Part shown: in pieces, positions 1-7,298 of the stretch | How the letters are laid out: each line of letters begins with the position of its first letter | How positions within the stretch are numbered: position 1 is the stretch's first letter | NCBI GenBank assembly: GCA_030639035.1 | Contig: DAOWDM010000003.1 | Span: forward strand, 1-11,351 | Source of the DNA: Alphaproteobacteria bacterium | GTDB lineage: Bacteria > Pseudomonadota > Alphaproteobacteria > DAOWDM01 | DNA length: 11,351 nt | Direction of reading: 5' to 3' | Made by a program: the position numbers and the translations under genes | Notes under the pieces: generated by a model | Database searches by the model: none | The model's input: only the letters and a program-made list of their open reading frames with translations | Told to the model about the DNA's origin: nothing

Positions 1-1
1 A

Positions 2-709
2 TCTATAAGAGCATACTTTAAATTTTCTATTACAGAAGACATCAGCATAAGCGGAGAAAAAGGTCATGGCTTTACGTTTGCTTTTCTTGCAGGGGAGCGA
101 ACTATAAACAATTTAACATGTGGAGGAATAGAAGAGGCTATCGGATATTTAGGCATTGAAAATCCAAAGTTTGCAGTAGAACTTGATACTTTTTCTAATC
201 AGGACGGTGTTTTTTATGATTCAGATAACAACCATGCGGCTATTGTTTTTAATAATAATGTTCATACAAATGATGATGGTCCAAGGTGTCTTTTAGAATA
301 TGAAGGCGATGATGTTGCAGGAGTTGGAATCCCTAGTTTTGGAAGTGGCTGTTATCCTGCACCAGAACAGAATTGGCTTGAATCTGGCATTGCAGATTAT
401 CATCAAATGAGGGTAGAAGTTCATTCTCCAGAATATGCTTCCTCACCTGAATATTCAGATGCAGGAAACACCTGCTTTAGTGAAAACAAGCCGTATATAA
501 AAGCTTGGATATGGGAAAATGGTGAAGAGTGCAGCAACTGCGACAATCTCGACAGTAATTTTTCAACCGCACCAACAATAGCATGGTGTTTGCCTGAATC
601 TGAAACATATCAAGACGGAGTTATGTTTGGCTTCACTCAAAGTTCTACTAACAGCCTTTCAACAATAAGGCTTCAAAACTTTGGATTGGGAAGCTACGAC
701 AACTATTAG
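2..709 (+). CDS. Secreted L-type (legume-lectin-like) domain protein, 3' part (start outside window)
   Basis: The frame is open from base 2 to a TAG at 707-709, giving 235 residues with no start visible; the Met at 407 is internal, not the gene start. Residues about 20-215 read as an L-type lectin beta-sandwich. HGFTFAFLAG (22-31) is an early strand. VELDTF with N66 and D73-x4-H78 reproduces the Mn/Ca-binding pattern of concanavalin A (E8, D10, N14, D19, H24), giving E60, D62, N66, D73 and H78, with two extra residues in the loop. RVEVH (137-141), YIKAWIW (165-171) and VMFGFTQS (207-214) match the later strands. Seven cysteines (40, 96, 117, 158, 177, 180, 196) suggest disulfides and therefore export. 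The family binds carbohydrates; a role in surface or envelope glycan binding is inference. The missing N-terminus could carry a signal peptide, pilin-like leader or other domains. It converges on the antiporter operon. Confidence 0.75.
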   Translation, partial: SIRAYFKFSITEDISISGEKGHGFTFAFLAGERTINNLTCGGIEEAIGYLGIENPKFAVELDTFSNQDGVFYDSDNNHAAIVFNNNVHTNDDGPRCLLEYEGDDVAGVGIPSFGSGCYPAPEQNWLESGIADYHQMRVEVHSPEYASSPEYSDAGNTCFSENKPYIKAWIWENGEECSNCDNLDSNFSTAPTIAWCLPESETYQDGVMFGFTQSSTNSLSTIRLQNFGLGSYDNY

Positions 710-711
710 AA

Positions 712-733
712 CTTATGCGTAGTAGCACATAAG
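712..733 (-). terminator. Hairpin across the last gene's stop codon, possible operon terminator
   Basis: On the minus strand the arms CTTATGTG and CGCATAAG form an 8-pair stem (one G-U) around a 6-base loop, and the TAA of the last antiporter gene lies in the 3' arm. On the plus strand the wobble becomes a C-A mismatch, so the structure favours the minus-strand transcript. The following bases (TTCTAATAGTTG) are only weakly T-rich, so this may be a weak terminator or an end-protecting hairpin rather than a classic intrinsic terminator. Confidence 0.35.
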
Positions 734-2395
734 CAAATACATCACCAACATCACCATAATCCAAACAATTGAACCGCAGGTTCTTAAAATCCACGTAAAT
801 GAATCACGCCCAGCTTTATATCCAACTGTATTGTCAATAACACTCCCAAGGATTGACATAAAGCAAGCTCGAACTTTAATGTTTAAGGCATCTCCTGCTT
901 CAATTATAGGCTTTGCCATTTTTGGAATAAAGAAACGGTAAAGCCAGTCAAAATCCAAGCTCATAGCAAGCATACGCTTCATTATAGGCAAAAGCATAAA
1001 GAACGAAAGCCCTGCAAACAGTAGCAACTGAAGCATTGTAATTATATGAGATACTGAATAAGGCTCATAATCAACAGCATACGGCAGCATGTTGTAAAGC
1101 AGTTCAGGATAAATACCTAGCCCTATGCAAATGGCTGAAAATAAAATCATGGCTATCTGCATGTTCAAAGGAGGGTCTTTTGGTCTTAAGCCAGAATCTT
1201 CCTGAAAAAAGACGAACCATACATATTTAAGACCGATACTAATGAAAACTCCCACAGAAGCTATCATTAAAACAAACCATGCAAATGACAAATGACCATC
1301 AGCGGCGGCTTGTGTAATCATTGATTTACTTATAAAACCAGCCGTAAATGGGAAAGAAATTGAAAGACCTCCTATTACAGCACATATAGTTGTTACAGGC
1401 ATGCTCTGGAATAATCCGCCAAGCTCGGTGCATTTTCTTTTTCCTGTCATATGAAGAACTGAACCTGCCGACATAAGCAATAATGCTTTATAAAGAATAT
1501 GAACAACAGCATATGCAACTACACCGTTCAAAGCCATTTCAGTTCCTATTCCTATACCGCAAACCATAAAGCCTACGCCGTTGACAATTCCATAGGAAAG
1601 AATACGTCGCATGTCATTTTCAAGCAGAGCATAAATAATGCCGTAAAACGCCATGTAAAGCCCAACGTATATCAATATTTCTGTGCCAGCAAAGCCACAC
1701 AAAAGCACATAAACCGCAGTTTTTGTAGTAAAAGCTGAAAGGAACACTGTTCCGCTGAAAGAAGCCTCTGGATAAGCATCTGAAAGCCATGCAGACAAAG
1801 GCGGAGCGGCCGTATTTATCAAAACTCCGATAAGCATCAGCCATGTACCAACAGAATTAACGGTCATATTTTCAAACAAAATAGAACCTGTATCCGCAGC
1901 ATACATTGCTATACCTGACAGTAATACACAGCCTCCAAGTATATGCACTAGCAAGTAACGCATAGCAGCTTTGCGGGATTTTTTTGTACTAGATGACAGA
2001 ATGACAAGAGTTGAAGCTACAGCCATTATTTCCCAAAAAACAAATATTGTAACCAAGTCGCCTGCCAAAGTTACGCCTATGGCACTTCCTGCATAAATAA
2101 AGGCGGCAACAAGTTCTTCTGTGCGTTTTTGATTAAGTGCAAAAAGCCCTCCAACAAAAGCCATCACAGCAAAAATTGTAGCAAACAGCCTGCCCGTAAC
2201 CTCCACTTTAAGCGGAATAAGATTAAGGTCAAAAGCTTGCATAGTTATAGTGTCGCCAATGTTAAGCGACCATATTTTCATCAAAACAAGTATCGGCAAA
2301 CCAAGAACAAACAATGGTCTTAATTTTTTAGAGAATGGCAGTATCAAAGCACCTAGAATCAATATTAGACTTGGAGGAATCTCACTTATCATCAT
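713..2395 (-). CDS. Third MnhD/NuoL-type antiporter subunit, 560 aa, TM7 lysine replaced by Asn
   Basis: Large polytopic proton-channel subunit of the proton_antipo_M family (NuoL/M/N, MrpA/D), the most downstream antiporter gene. The TM5 glutamate is present (E122 in FVFWEIM), as are the TM8 lysine (K225, TTKTAVY), the TM10 lysine (K303, HILYK) and the TM12 lysine (K357, GFISK). The TM7 position that is K223/K222 in the two sister subunits is N194 (VLINTAAPPLSAW). At 560 residues it is about 65-75 longer than its sisters. The extra C-terminus has a DFDWLYR motif (481-487), a polar stretch and a last membrane helix (about 540-558). ATG at 2395 is chosen over ATG at 2392 because AGAGGA lies 8 bases upstream. 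It overlaps the preceding small gene by 14 bases. It probably contributes a proton or cation half-channel to the Mrp-like complex. The family is clear; the exact subunit equivalence (D-like or A-like) is not. Confidence 0.87.
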   Translation of the reverse strand: MMISEIPPSLILILGALILPFSKKLRPLFVLGLPILVLMKIWSLNIGDTITMQAFDLNLIPLKVEVTGRLFATIFAVMAFVGGLFALNQKRTEELVAAFIYAGSAIGVTLAGDLVTIFVFWEIMAVASTLVILSSSTKKSRKAAMRYLLVHILGGCVLLSGIAMYAADTGSILFENMTVNSVGTWLMLIGVLINTAAPPLSAWLSDAYPEASFSGTVFLSAFTTKTAVYVLLCGFAGTEILIYVGLYMAFYGIIYALLENDMRRILSYGIVNGVGFMVCGIGIGTEMALNGVVAYAVVHILYKALLLMSAGSVLHMTGKRKCTELGGLFQSMPVTTICAVIGGLSISFPFTAGFISKSMITQAAADGHLSFAWFVLMIASVGVFISIGLKYVWFVFFQEDSGLRPKDPPLNMQIAMILFSAICIGLGIYPELLYNMLPYAVDYEPYSVSHIITMLQLLLFAGLSFFMLLPIMKRMLAMSLDFDWLYRFFIPKMAKPIIEAGDALNIKVRACFMSILGSVIDNTVGYKAGRDSFTWILRTCGSIVWIMVMLVMYLLMCYYA

Positions 2396-2681
2396 AGTAA
2401 TTATCCTCTCTTTTTATGATAAAAGCTTTAGTCTTTGAAAGAAGAATCATTGCAATACCAGCAATAAGACCAAACCAGCTATAAAAACCGAAAGTTCCGT
2501 CAATTCCAAAATATGAATGTCCGTGAATTAAAAAATCACACAAAATCAAAGTTGCTAGAACTATATATGCGATACGTTTCATATGGTAGATTGAACTTTT
2601 TCTAGCAAGCCAATGCTTTGGCTCTCCGTGCATATCAAGTTCCATATTTGGAATGTTTGGTTGTTTTTCCCTTTTGCTCAT
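2382..2681 (-). CDS. Small two-helix membrane protein of the antiporter operon, unknown family
   Basis: A 99-residue protein that I cannot name. It has a basic, polar N-terminus (1-35), a helix at about 36-53 (IAYIVLATLILCDFLIHG), a short loop rich in Gly and aromatics (HSYFGIDGTFGFYSWFG), a second helix at about 66-82 and a charged tail ending REDNYYDDK. Two helices with both ends on the cytoplasmic side is a plausible topology. It is a real gene: AAGGA lies 7 bases before the ATG, it starts 10 bases after the upstream subunit stop and overlaps the next by 14 bases, and it is in strict operon phase. Its position between two channel subunits suggests an accessory or linker subunit of the complex. 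I recall similar short membrane proteins next to Mrp-like genes in other proteobacteria, but that is from memory only. It does not resemble MnhC, MnhF or MnhG. Confidence 0.8.
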   Translation of the reverse strand: MSKREKQPNIPNMELDMHGEPKHWLARKSSIYHMKRIAYIVLATLILCDFLIHGHSYFGIDGTFGFYSWFGLIAGIAMILLSKTKAFIIKREDNYYDDK

Positions 2682-2691
2682 GAACCTATCC

Positions 2692-4149
2692 TTACATTTC
2701 TATAATTTTAAGAAGCTGATAAACTGGCTCGGGATAAAGAAACAACCCCAAACAGCCTGCTGCTGTTATTACCTGAGCAGCAACACAAAAAGCTGGTGCT
2801 TCACCATGAGCGTGGTGTTCTTTTACATCTAATTCGCTAAAGAATCCCTGAACAACTATCGGTATAAGATACGCTACATTCAGAATTGAGCTTATCATCA
2901 GCACTGCCACCATAATAAGCTGTCCTGAATCCAATGCTCCCATACATAAAAACCACTTGCTCCATGCTCCGCCAAAAGGAGGAAGCCCGATAATGCTTAA
3001 ACTGCCAATTAGAAAAGCCCCCAATGTCCAAGGCATAGCACGACCTATCCCCTTCATCTGGCTGATTTCTGTTTTATGGCTTGCAACCATTATTGCACCT
3101 GCTCCGAAAAACAGTGTAATTTTGCCGAAAGCATGAGTTATCATATGCATTCCGCCGCCTAATATTCCTGCTTTTGTAGCAAGCATAGCTCCTAGAACTA
3201 TGTAGGAAAGCTGGCTTATAGTGGAGTAAGCAAGTCGGCGTTTTAAATTATCCTGCCTCATAGCAACCAGCGAACCTATAAGAATCGTAAATCCAGCAGC
3301 GTAAATCAGCCATGTATGAGCTTCTAAAAGCCCAAGGAAATCAATCCCGAAAATATAAATAGCTATTTTCAAAACTGAAAACACTCCAGCTTTCACAACT
3401 GCAACAGCATGAAGCAAAGCACTAACAGGTGTAGGAGCTACCATAGCAGCAGGAAGCCAACGGTGAAACGGCATTAAAGCTGCTTTTCCTACTCCGAAAA
3501 CAAACAGTAAAAGCAAAATTGAGCCAAGCCCCGTTGAAACATGACCATTAAGAACTCCGCCTGCTGTAAAGTCTATAGTTCCTGCTGCAACCCATGTCCA
3601 GATAATCGCTGGGAGCTGAAACACCATTGAAGTTGCAAGCAATACTCCAAGATATGTCCGTCCAGCTCTTTTAGCTTCTTCAGTTCCAGAATGAGTAACC
3701 AGCGGATAAGTACATAGTGTAATTGCTTCATAAAACAAAAACAGCGTCAGCAGATTAGAGGAAAAACACAGCCCCATAACGCCCATAATGGCAAGGGCAA
3801 AACATGTATAAAACCGTGTCTGATTTTTCTCATGATGTCCACGCATGTAGCCGATTGAATAAATAGACGTTACTATCCATAAAAAACTAGCAAGACAAGC
3901 AAATAAATATCCCAAAGGCTCTACGTCAAAACTAATAGTAATGTTTGGCATTATTGTTGCCAGAGTTGCTGTAATTTTTTCTTTTGCCATTACAGCAGAA
4001 CCAGCGGATATAACAACGCCAAACAAAGAACAGGACGTTATCAAAGTTACGCTTTCACGGACGTTTTCCCAGCGACCAGTAAGGGCTATAAGAAAAGAAC
4101 CAACTAGAGGTATTAAAATGGAAAGTAATATAAAATTATCAATTATCAT
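2692..4149 (-). CDS. Second antiporter channel subunit, MnhA/NuoL-like N-domain type, 485 aa
   Basis: Polytopic proton_antipo_M protein with all charged channel positions intact: E141 (FLFYEAI, TM5), K222 (GVGKAALMPFHRWLP, TM7), K253 (AVVKAGVF, TM8), K343 (HAFGK) and K398 (GAWSK, TM12). The stretch GKAALMPFHRWLPAAM followed by APTPVSALLHA (238-248) resembles NuoL and the N-terminal domain of MrpA more than NuoN-like MrpD. With the separate DUF4040/MbhE protein encoded upstream, it may supply the MrpA half that is otherwise missing; this is inference. A histidine cluster HHAH (445-448) lies in a loop near the C-terminus. The ATG overlaps the previous stop as ATGA, and GGAGGA lies upstream inside the previous gene, indicating translational coupling. 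Its role is proton or cation translocation in the inner-membrane Mrp-like complex. Confidence 0.88.
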   Translation of the reverse strand: MIIDNFILLSILIPLVGSFLIALTGRWENVRESVTLITSCSLFGVVISAGSAVMAKEKITATLATIMPNITISFDVEPLGYLFACLASFLWIVTSIYSIGYMRGHHEKNQTRFYTCFALAIMGVMGLCFSSNLLTLFLFYEAITLCTYPLVTHSGTEEAKRAGRTYLGVLLATSMVFQLPAIIWTWVAAGTIDFTAGGVLNGHVSTGLGSILLLLFVFGVGKAALMPFHRWLPAAMVAPTPVSALLHAVAVVKAGVFSVLKIAIYIFGIDFLGLLEAHTWLIYAAGFTILIGSLVAMRQDNLKRRLAYSTISQLSYIVLGAMLATKAGILGGGMHMITHAFGKITLFFGAGAIMVASHKTEISQMKGIGRAMPWTLGAFLIGSLSIIGLPPFGGAWSKWFLCMGALDSGQLIMVAVLMISSILNVAYLIPIVVQGFFSELDVKEHHAHGEAPAFCVAAQVITAAGCLGLFLYPEPVYQLLKIIEM

Positions 4150-5630
4150 AATACAATTCCTCCAAGTAGAGACTCAGCGGCTCTTCTGGCAACATCTAAG
4201 GTAAATTCAGCGTTTATACCAAAATAGAAAATACCTGCAACCATAACCCATATTGGTATTTGCATTGAAACAGGAGCTTCTTTTATAGCAGTTTCTCCAT
4301 CTGGTGAAGGGCTGAAATATGCGACTTCAACAACTCTCCAGATATAAACCACAGCTAGCAGAGAACTCAGCGGAATCATTATAGCAATCACCCACGAACC
4401 AGCTTCAAAAGCAGCCTGCATTAAATACCATTTGCTGATAAAACCAACCGTTGAAGGTACTCCGATAAGACTTAAACCACCTATGACAAACGCTGCCATT
4501 GTGAACGGCATACGCTTTCCAAGCCCTGCCATATCTTTAATATCAGTAGAGTTTATGCGGAAGAAAACACAGCCCATGACCATAAACAGACAACACTTGA
4601 TAAGTGCGTGATTAAACAGGTGAACTATACCGCCAGAAAGCCCCGTTACTGTAGCAAAGCTTATACCAAGCATTATGTAACCTATCTGGGCAATACTGGA
4701 ATAAGCCAAAAGCCTTTTGACGTTTTTTTGAGATATGGCCATTGCAGAAGCCGCAAACATTCCCATTATGGCAAGACTTAAAATTGCAGGACCAAGATTC
4801 ATAGTCCCAAAAACATATGAAACACCAAATATAGTAAATATAACCCTAAGCATTACATAAACAGCAACTTTAGTCGCCGTTGCAGCAATAAAAGCCGATA
4901 CGGCAGACGGTGCATAAGCATAAGCATTTGGCAGCCATGAATGAAGCGGGAACAATGCCAGCTTCAAACTCAACCCAACTATAAGAAAAGCAAGAGCTGC
5001 TCTTACAGTTTGAGTATCAGCTACAGCAGGTAATTTAACAGCTAAATCAGCAATATTCAGAGAACCAGTAGCCATATAAATCAAACCAACGCCGATTATA
5101 TAAAAAGTTGCCCCTACAGTTCCCATAACTAAATAACGGAAAGAAGCCGTCAAAGCTCTACGGTCATCGCTCATGCTAATAAGTGCATATGCAGATAAAG
5201 ATGAGATTTCTAAAAATACAAATATATTAAAGACATCGCCTGTTATAGACATGCCGAGCAAGCCAGCAAAACACAGTAAATAGCAAGTGTAAAAAAGGTG
5301 AATTTTCTCTTTTACAATTTCTTTTTCTACGCTTTCTTTTGCAAAAGTCGTAACAACAACGCCAATAGTTGTAACAAGAACCAGCATAAAAACAGATGCT
5401 TCATCAAGGCGATATTCAATCCCCCATGGAGGAGCCCACTTGCCTATATGATACGATATAACACCTTCGCTAAGAACTCTGTTGAGCAAAGACAATGCTA
5501 TGCCAAAGGCACTCCAGCTTATCAGCATTGCCCATGCCCATGCCAAACGTGCATGATGAAGGACAAGACATATAGGTGCTGCTATTAACGGAAGAACAAC
5601 CTGAAGAGCAGGTAAATGGCTTAAAAGCAC
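4146..5630 (-). CDS. mnhD: First antiporter channel subunit, MnhD-type, 494 aa, GTG start
   Basis: MnhD/MrpD-type subunit of a multisubunit Na+/H+ antiporter, homologous to NuoN/NuoM. It has about 14 membrane helices. Channel residues are present at E141 (FVFLEISSLSAYAL, TM5), K223 (LSLKLALFPLHSWLP, TM7), K254 (ATKVAVYVM, TM8), K345 (NHALIK) and K400 (GFISKWYL, TM12). Its 494 residues match the usual size of MnhD. It directly follows mnhC, as in most Mrp clusters, which supports calling this copy the orthologue of the three. The start is GTG (5628-5630), chosen because the strong Shine-Dalgarno GGAGGGT (5636-5642) lies 5 bases upstream; this places the start 10 bases inside mnhC. It ends in an ATGA overlap with the next subunit. 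Confidence 0.93.
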   Translation of the reverse strand: MLLSHLPALQVVLPLIAAPICLVLHHARLAWAWAMLISWSAFGIALSLLNRVLSEGVISYHIGKWAPPWGIEYRLDEASVFMLVLVTTIGVVVTTFAKESVEKEIVKEKIHLFYTCYLLCFAGLLGMSITGDVFNIFVFLEISSLSAYALISMSDDRRALTASFRYLVMGTVGATFYIIGVGLIYMATGSLNIADLAVKLPAVADTQTVRAALAFLIVGLSLKLALFPLHSWLPNAYAYAPSAVSAFIAATATKVAVYVMLRVIFTIFGVSYVFGTMNLGPAILSLAIMGMFAASAMAISQKNVKRLLAYSSIAQIGYIMLGISFATVTGLSGGIVHLFNHALIKCCLFMVMGCVFFRINSTDIKDMAGLGKRMPFTMAAFVIGGLSLIGVPSTVGFISKWYLMQAAFEAGSWVIAIMIPLSSLLAVVYIWRVVEVAYFSPSPDGETAIKEAPVSMQIPIWVMVAGIFYFGINAEFTLDVARRAAESLLGGIVL

Positions 5631-6010
5631 GTTAGACCCTCCGCAGCGTTAGTTTCTTCTTCTTCAATCTCATGTTTTTCAATTTCATATTCTTCTATCG
5701 TTCCATATGCTCTTTTTATTCTGACAATAAGAGCCGCTCCAACAGCAGTGGTAGCAACTCCAACAACAATTCCTGTAAGGATTAAAACATGAGGTAAAGG
5801 ATTAGAATAAACTTTTATGCTTTCATCAAGTATAGGAGCAGTTCCTCCTGCAACCTTACCCATAGAAATGTACATCATAAAAACAGACGCCTGAAAAACG
5901 TTCAGTCCAATAAGTTTTTTTACTAAATTGCCGTGAGCAACTACAATGTAAAGCCCTGACATCATCAGCACGACAACTACCCAGTAATTATAAAGCCCTA
6001 AAGAAGACAT
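5621..6010 (-). CDS. mnhC: MnhC/MrpC antiporter subunit (NuoK-like)
   Basis: A 129-residue, three-helix homologue of NuoK. Family hallmarks are IGLNVFQASVFMMYISMG (34-51) and NPLPHVLILTGIVVG (70-84), typical of MnhC. In the antiporter it forms part of the membrane path linking the MrpD channel to the small subunits. The C-terminal tail (98-129) is strongly acidic, with five glutamates in the run EIEEEE, and its last codons carry the ribosome binding site of the next gene. The start is ATG at 6010, 3 bases after the mnhB stop, with AGGA 10 bases upstream. It overlaps the GTG-started mnhD by 10 bases. The function is clear by family and context. Confidence 0.93.
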   Translation of the reverse strand: MSSLGLYNYWVVVVLMMSGLYIVVAHGNLVKKLIGLNVFQASVFMMYISMGKVAGGTAPILDESIKVYSNPLPHVLILTGIVVGVATTAVGAALIVRIKRAYGTIEEYEIEKHEIEEEETNAAEGLTCF

Positions 6011-6013
6011 TTT

Positions 6014-6430
6014 TTAATGTTCCTGTCTTGCGAATATGAAGAAAATTATAGTCATGGCACAAGTTACGGTTATGCCTACACCAAGTTCTACCAGAAGAAT
6101 ACCTAGATGCTGTCCGTGAACGGGATCATGAGCCAATACATTATAGTCAAGAAAGTTACCTCCAAGGAAAATCCCTGCTATACCAGTGCCTGCATAAAGT
6201 ATAATTCCCAAACCAAGAAAAATATTTAAAGCCCACGGGTGAACAATTTTTCTTGCTTCTTCAACATCATATATGATTGCGTAAAGAATAAGGGAAGCTG
6301 CAAAAATAACTCCAGCTTGGAATCCTCCACCAGGACCAAAATCACCATGAAACTGCACATAAAGAGCAAAAAGCATAATGAACGGTATCATTATTTTTGC
6401 CCCTATACGGACTATAGGCTGATTATTCAT
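6014..6430 (-). CDS. mnhB: MnhB/MrpB antiporter subunit
   Basis: A 138-residue MnhB-domain membrane protein with four predicted helices. The signature HGDFGPGGGFQAGV (28-41) is intact, and HGQHLGILLVELGVGITV (105-122) is the second conserved block. MnhB is an essential small subunit of Mrp antiporters and corresponds to MbhF of archaeal membrane-bound hydrogenase. Its ATG overlaps the stop of the upstream gene as ATGA, and it is followed after 3 bases by mnhC, so translation is probably coupled on both sides. The length is normal for a stand-alone MnhB. Nothing unusual was seen. Confidence 0.94.
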   Translation of the reverse strand: MNNQPIVRIGAKIMIPFIMLFALYVQFHGDFGPGGGFQAGVIFAASLILYAIIYDVEEARKIVHPWALNIFLGLGIILYAGTGIAGIFLGGNFLDYNVLAHDPVHGQHLGILLVELGVGITVTCAMTIIFFIFARQEH

Positions 6431-6981
6431 TCTTCATCTTCTCTTTTTTTAGGGTGTATTAAAGAGCCAAGCAAAACCATAACAGCTACAGCAGCCGTGA
6501 AAATCACAGTTGTTTCACCAAGAGTGTCATAACCTCGATAGCTTGCAAGCACCGAAGTTACAATGTTTGGAAGACCTGTTTTAACTCCTGATTCTGCAAT
6601 GTAAACATCTGCTACATGATTATGTATAGCAGCAGCAGGGTCTCCAAAATTCGGCATGTCAGAAGTGCCGTACACAACAACAAGTCCTGTTATCAGAACA
6701 ATTGTTATTGGTAAAAGCGAAAACCTTTTTTTCGGAGCAGCTTCTTTTTCTCCTACCAAAGCCATAGTCGCCAGCATCAAAACTGTAGAAATACCAGCTC
6801 CAACAGCGGCTTCTGTAAAAGCAACATCAACAGCGTCCAGCATTACAAACATTGCCGCCGTCAACAGGCTGTACATTCCAGACAGCATTACTACAGAAAA
6901 AAGATTTCTTACTCTAGTTATTGCAATTGCAGTAAGAACAAGAAAGGAAAGAAGCGTAATATTAATATAAAAGTCTATCAT
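6427..6981 (-). CDS. DUF4040 + MbhE fusion subunit (C-terminal part of MrpA as a separate gene)
   Basis: A 184-residue protein with two membrane modules. Residues 1-80 are a DUF4040/MbhD-type domain with DVAFTEAAVGAGISTVL (52-68) including the conserved membrane glutamate E57. Residues about 88-175 match MbhE, with NIVTSVLASYRGYDTLGE (139-156, including E156) and the following hydrophobic helix. In classical Mrp systems these modules are the C-terminal part of the large MrpA; in archaeal Mbh they are two proteins, MbhD and MbhE. Here they are one protein, without the NuoL-like domain. The start ATG at 6981 overlaps the mnhG stop as ATGA. The C-terminus is acidic (REDEE), and its purine-rich codons sit where the next gene needs a ribosome binding site. 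Databases often label such genes subunit B, which would be misleading since the true MnhB follows. Confidence 0.9.
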   Translation of the reverse strand: MIDFYINITLLSFLVLTAIAITRVRNLFSVVMLSGMYSLLTAAMFVMLDAVDVAFTEAAVGAGISTVLMLATMALVGEKEAAPKKRFSLLPITIVLITGLVVVYGTSDMPNFGDPAAAIHNHVADVYIAESGVKTGLPNIVTSVLASYRGYDTLGETTVIFTAAVAVMVLLGSLIHPKKREDEE

Positions 6982-7298
6982 GACTTGTCGCCTTCTTTAC
7001 GTTCCCACGGCTTTAATTTATGAAGCATTGCAGACCTAACCAGTGCATGAGTTGAAACAGGGCTTGTAATAAGAATAAAGAGCAGAATCATACCAAGCCT
7101 TACTATCACTGCCATGCTATCTGCCTGCAAAGCAAGTCCGCTAAGAATAAGTATAGCAACTAAAGTATCAGAAATTCCAGCTGCATGAACTCTAGAATAA
7201 AAATCAGGAAAACGTAACATTCCAATACCGCTGATAACTCCAAAAACAGCTCCTGAACCAAGCAAAATCCAACTTAAAATATCAAGATATAATTCCAT
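6978..7298 (-). CDS. mnhG: MnhG/MrpG antiporter subunit
   Basis: A 106-residue, three-helix small subunit of the PhaG/MnhG/YufB family. The signature GMLRFPDFYSRVHAAGISDT (26-45) and TSPVSTHALVRSA (78-90) are both intact. Helices lie at about 7-28, 45-58 and 64-80, with a basic and acidic cytoplasmic tail. MnhG packs with MnhE and MnhF in Mrp and corresponds to MbhC of archaeal hydrogenases. The ATG shares one base with the mnhF stop (TAATG), indicating coupled translation; it overlaps the downstream gene by 4 bases. Length and motifs are ordinary. Confidence 0.94.
   Translation of the reverse strand: MELYLDILSWILLGSGAVFGVISGIGMLRFPDFYSRVHAAGISDTLVAILILSGLALQADSMAVIVRLGMILLFILITSPVSTHALVRSAMLHKLKPWERKEGDKS

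Noticed and set aside
407..709. A separate 100-codon gene starting at ATG 407
   Set aside because: The same frame is open back to base 2 and encodes continuous lectin-domain sequence through this Met, so it is an internal residue.
1499..1738. Plus-strand open frame of 79 codons inside the third channel subunit gene, and similar opposite-strand frames elsewhere
   Set aside because: They lie wholly opposite well-supported genes, show no family motifs and have no operon logic; their composition is what the antisense of membrane-protein codons gives.
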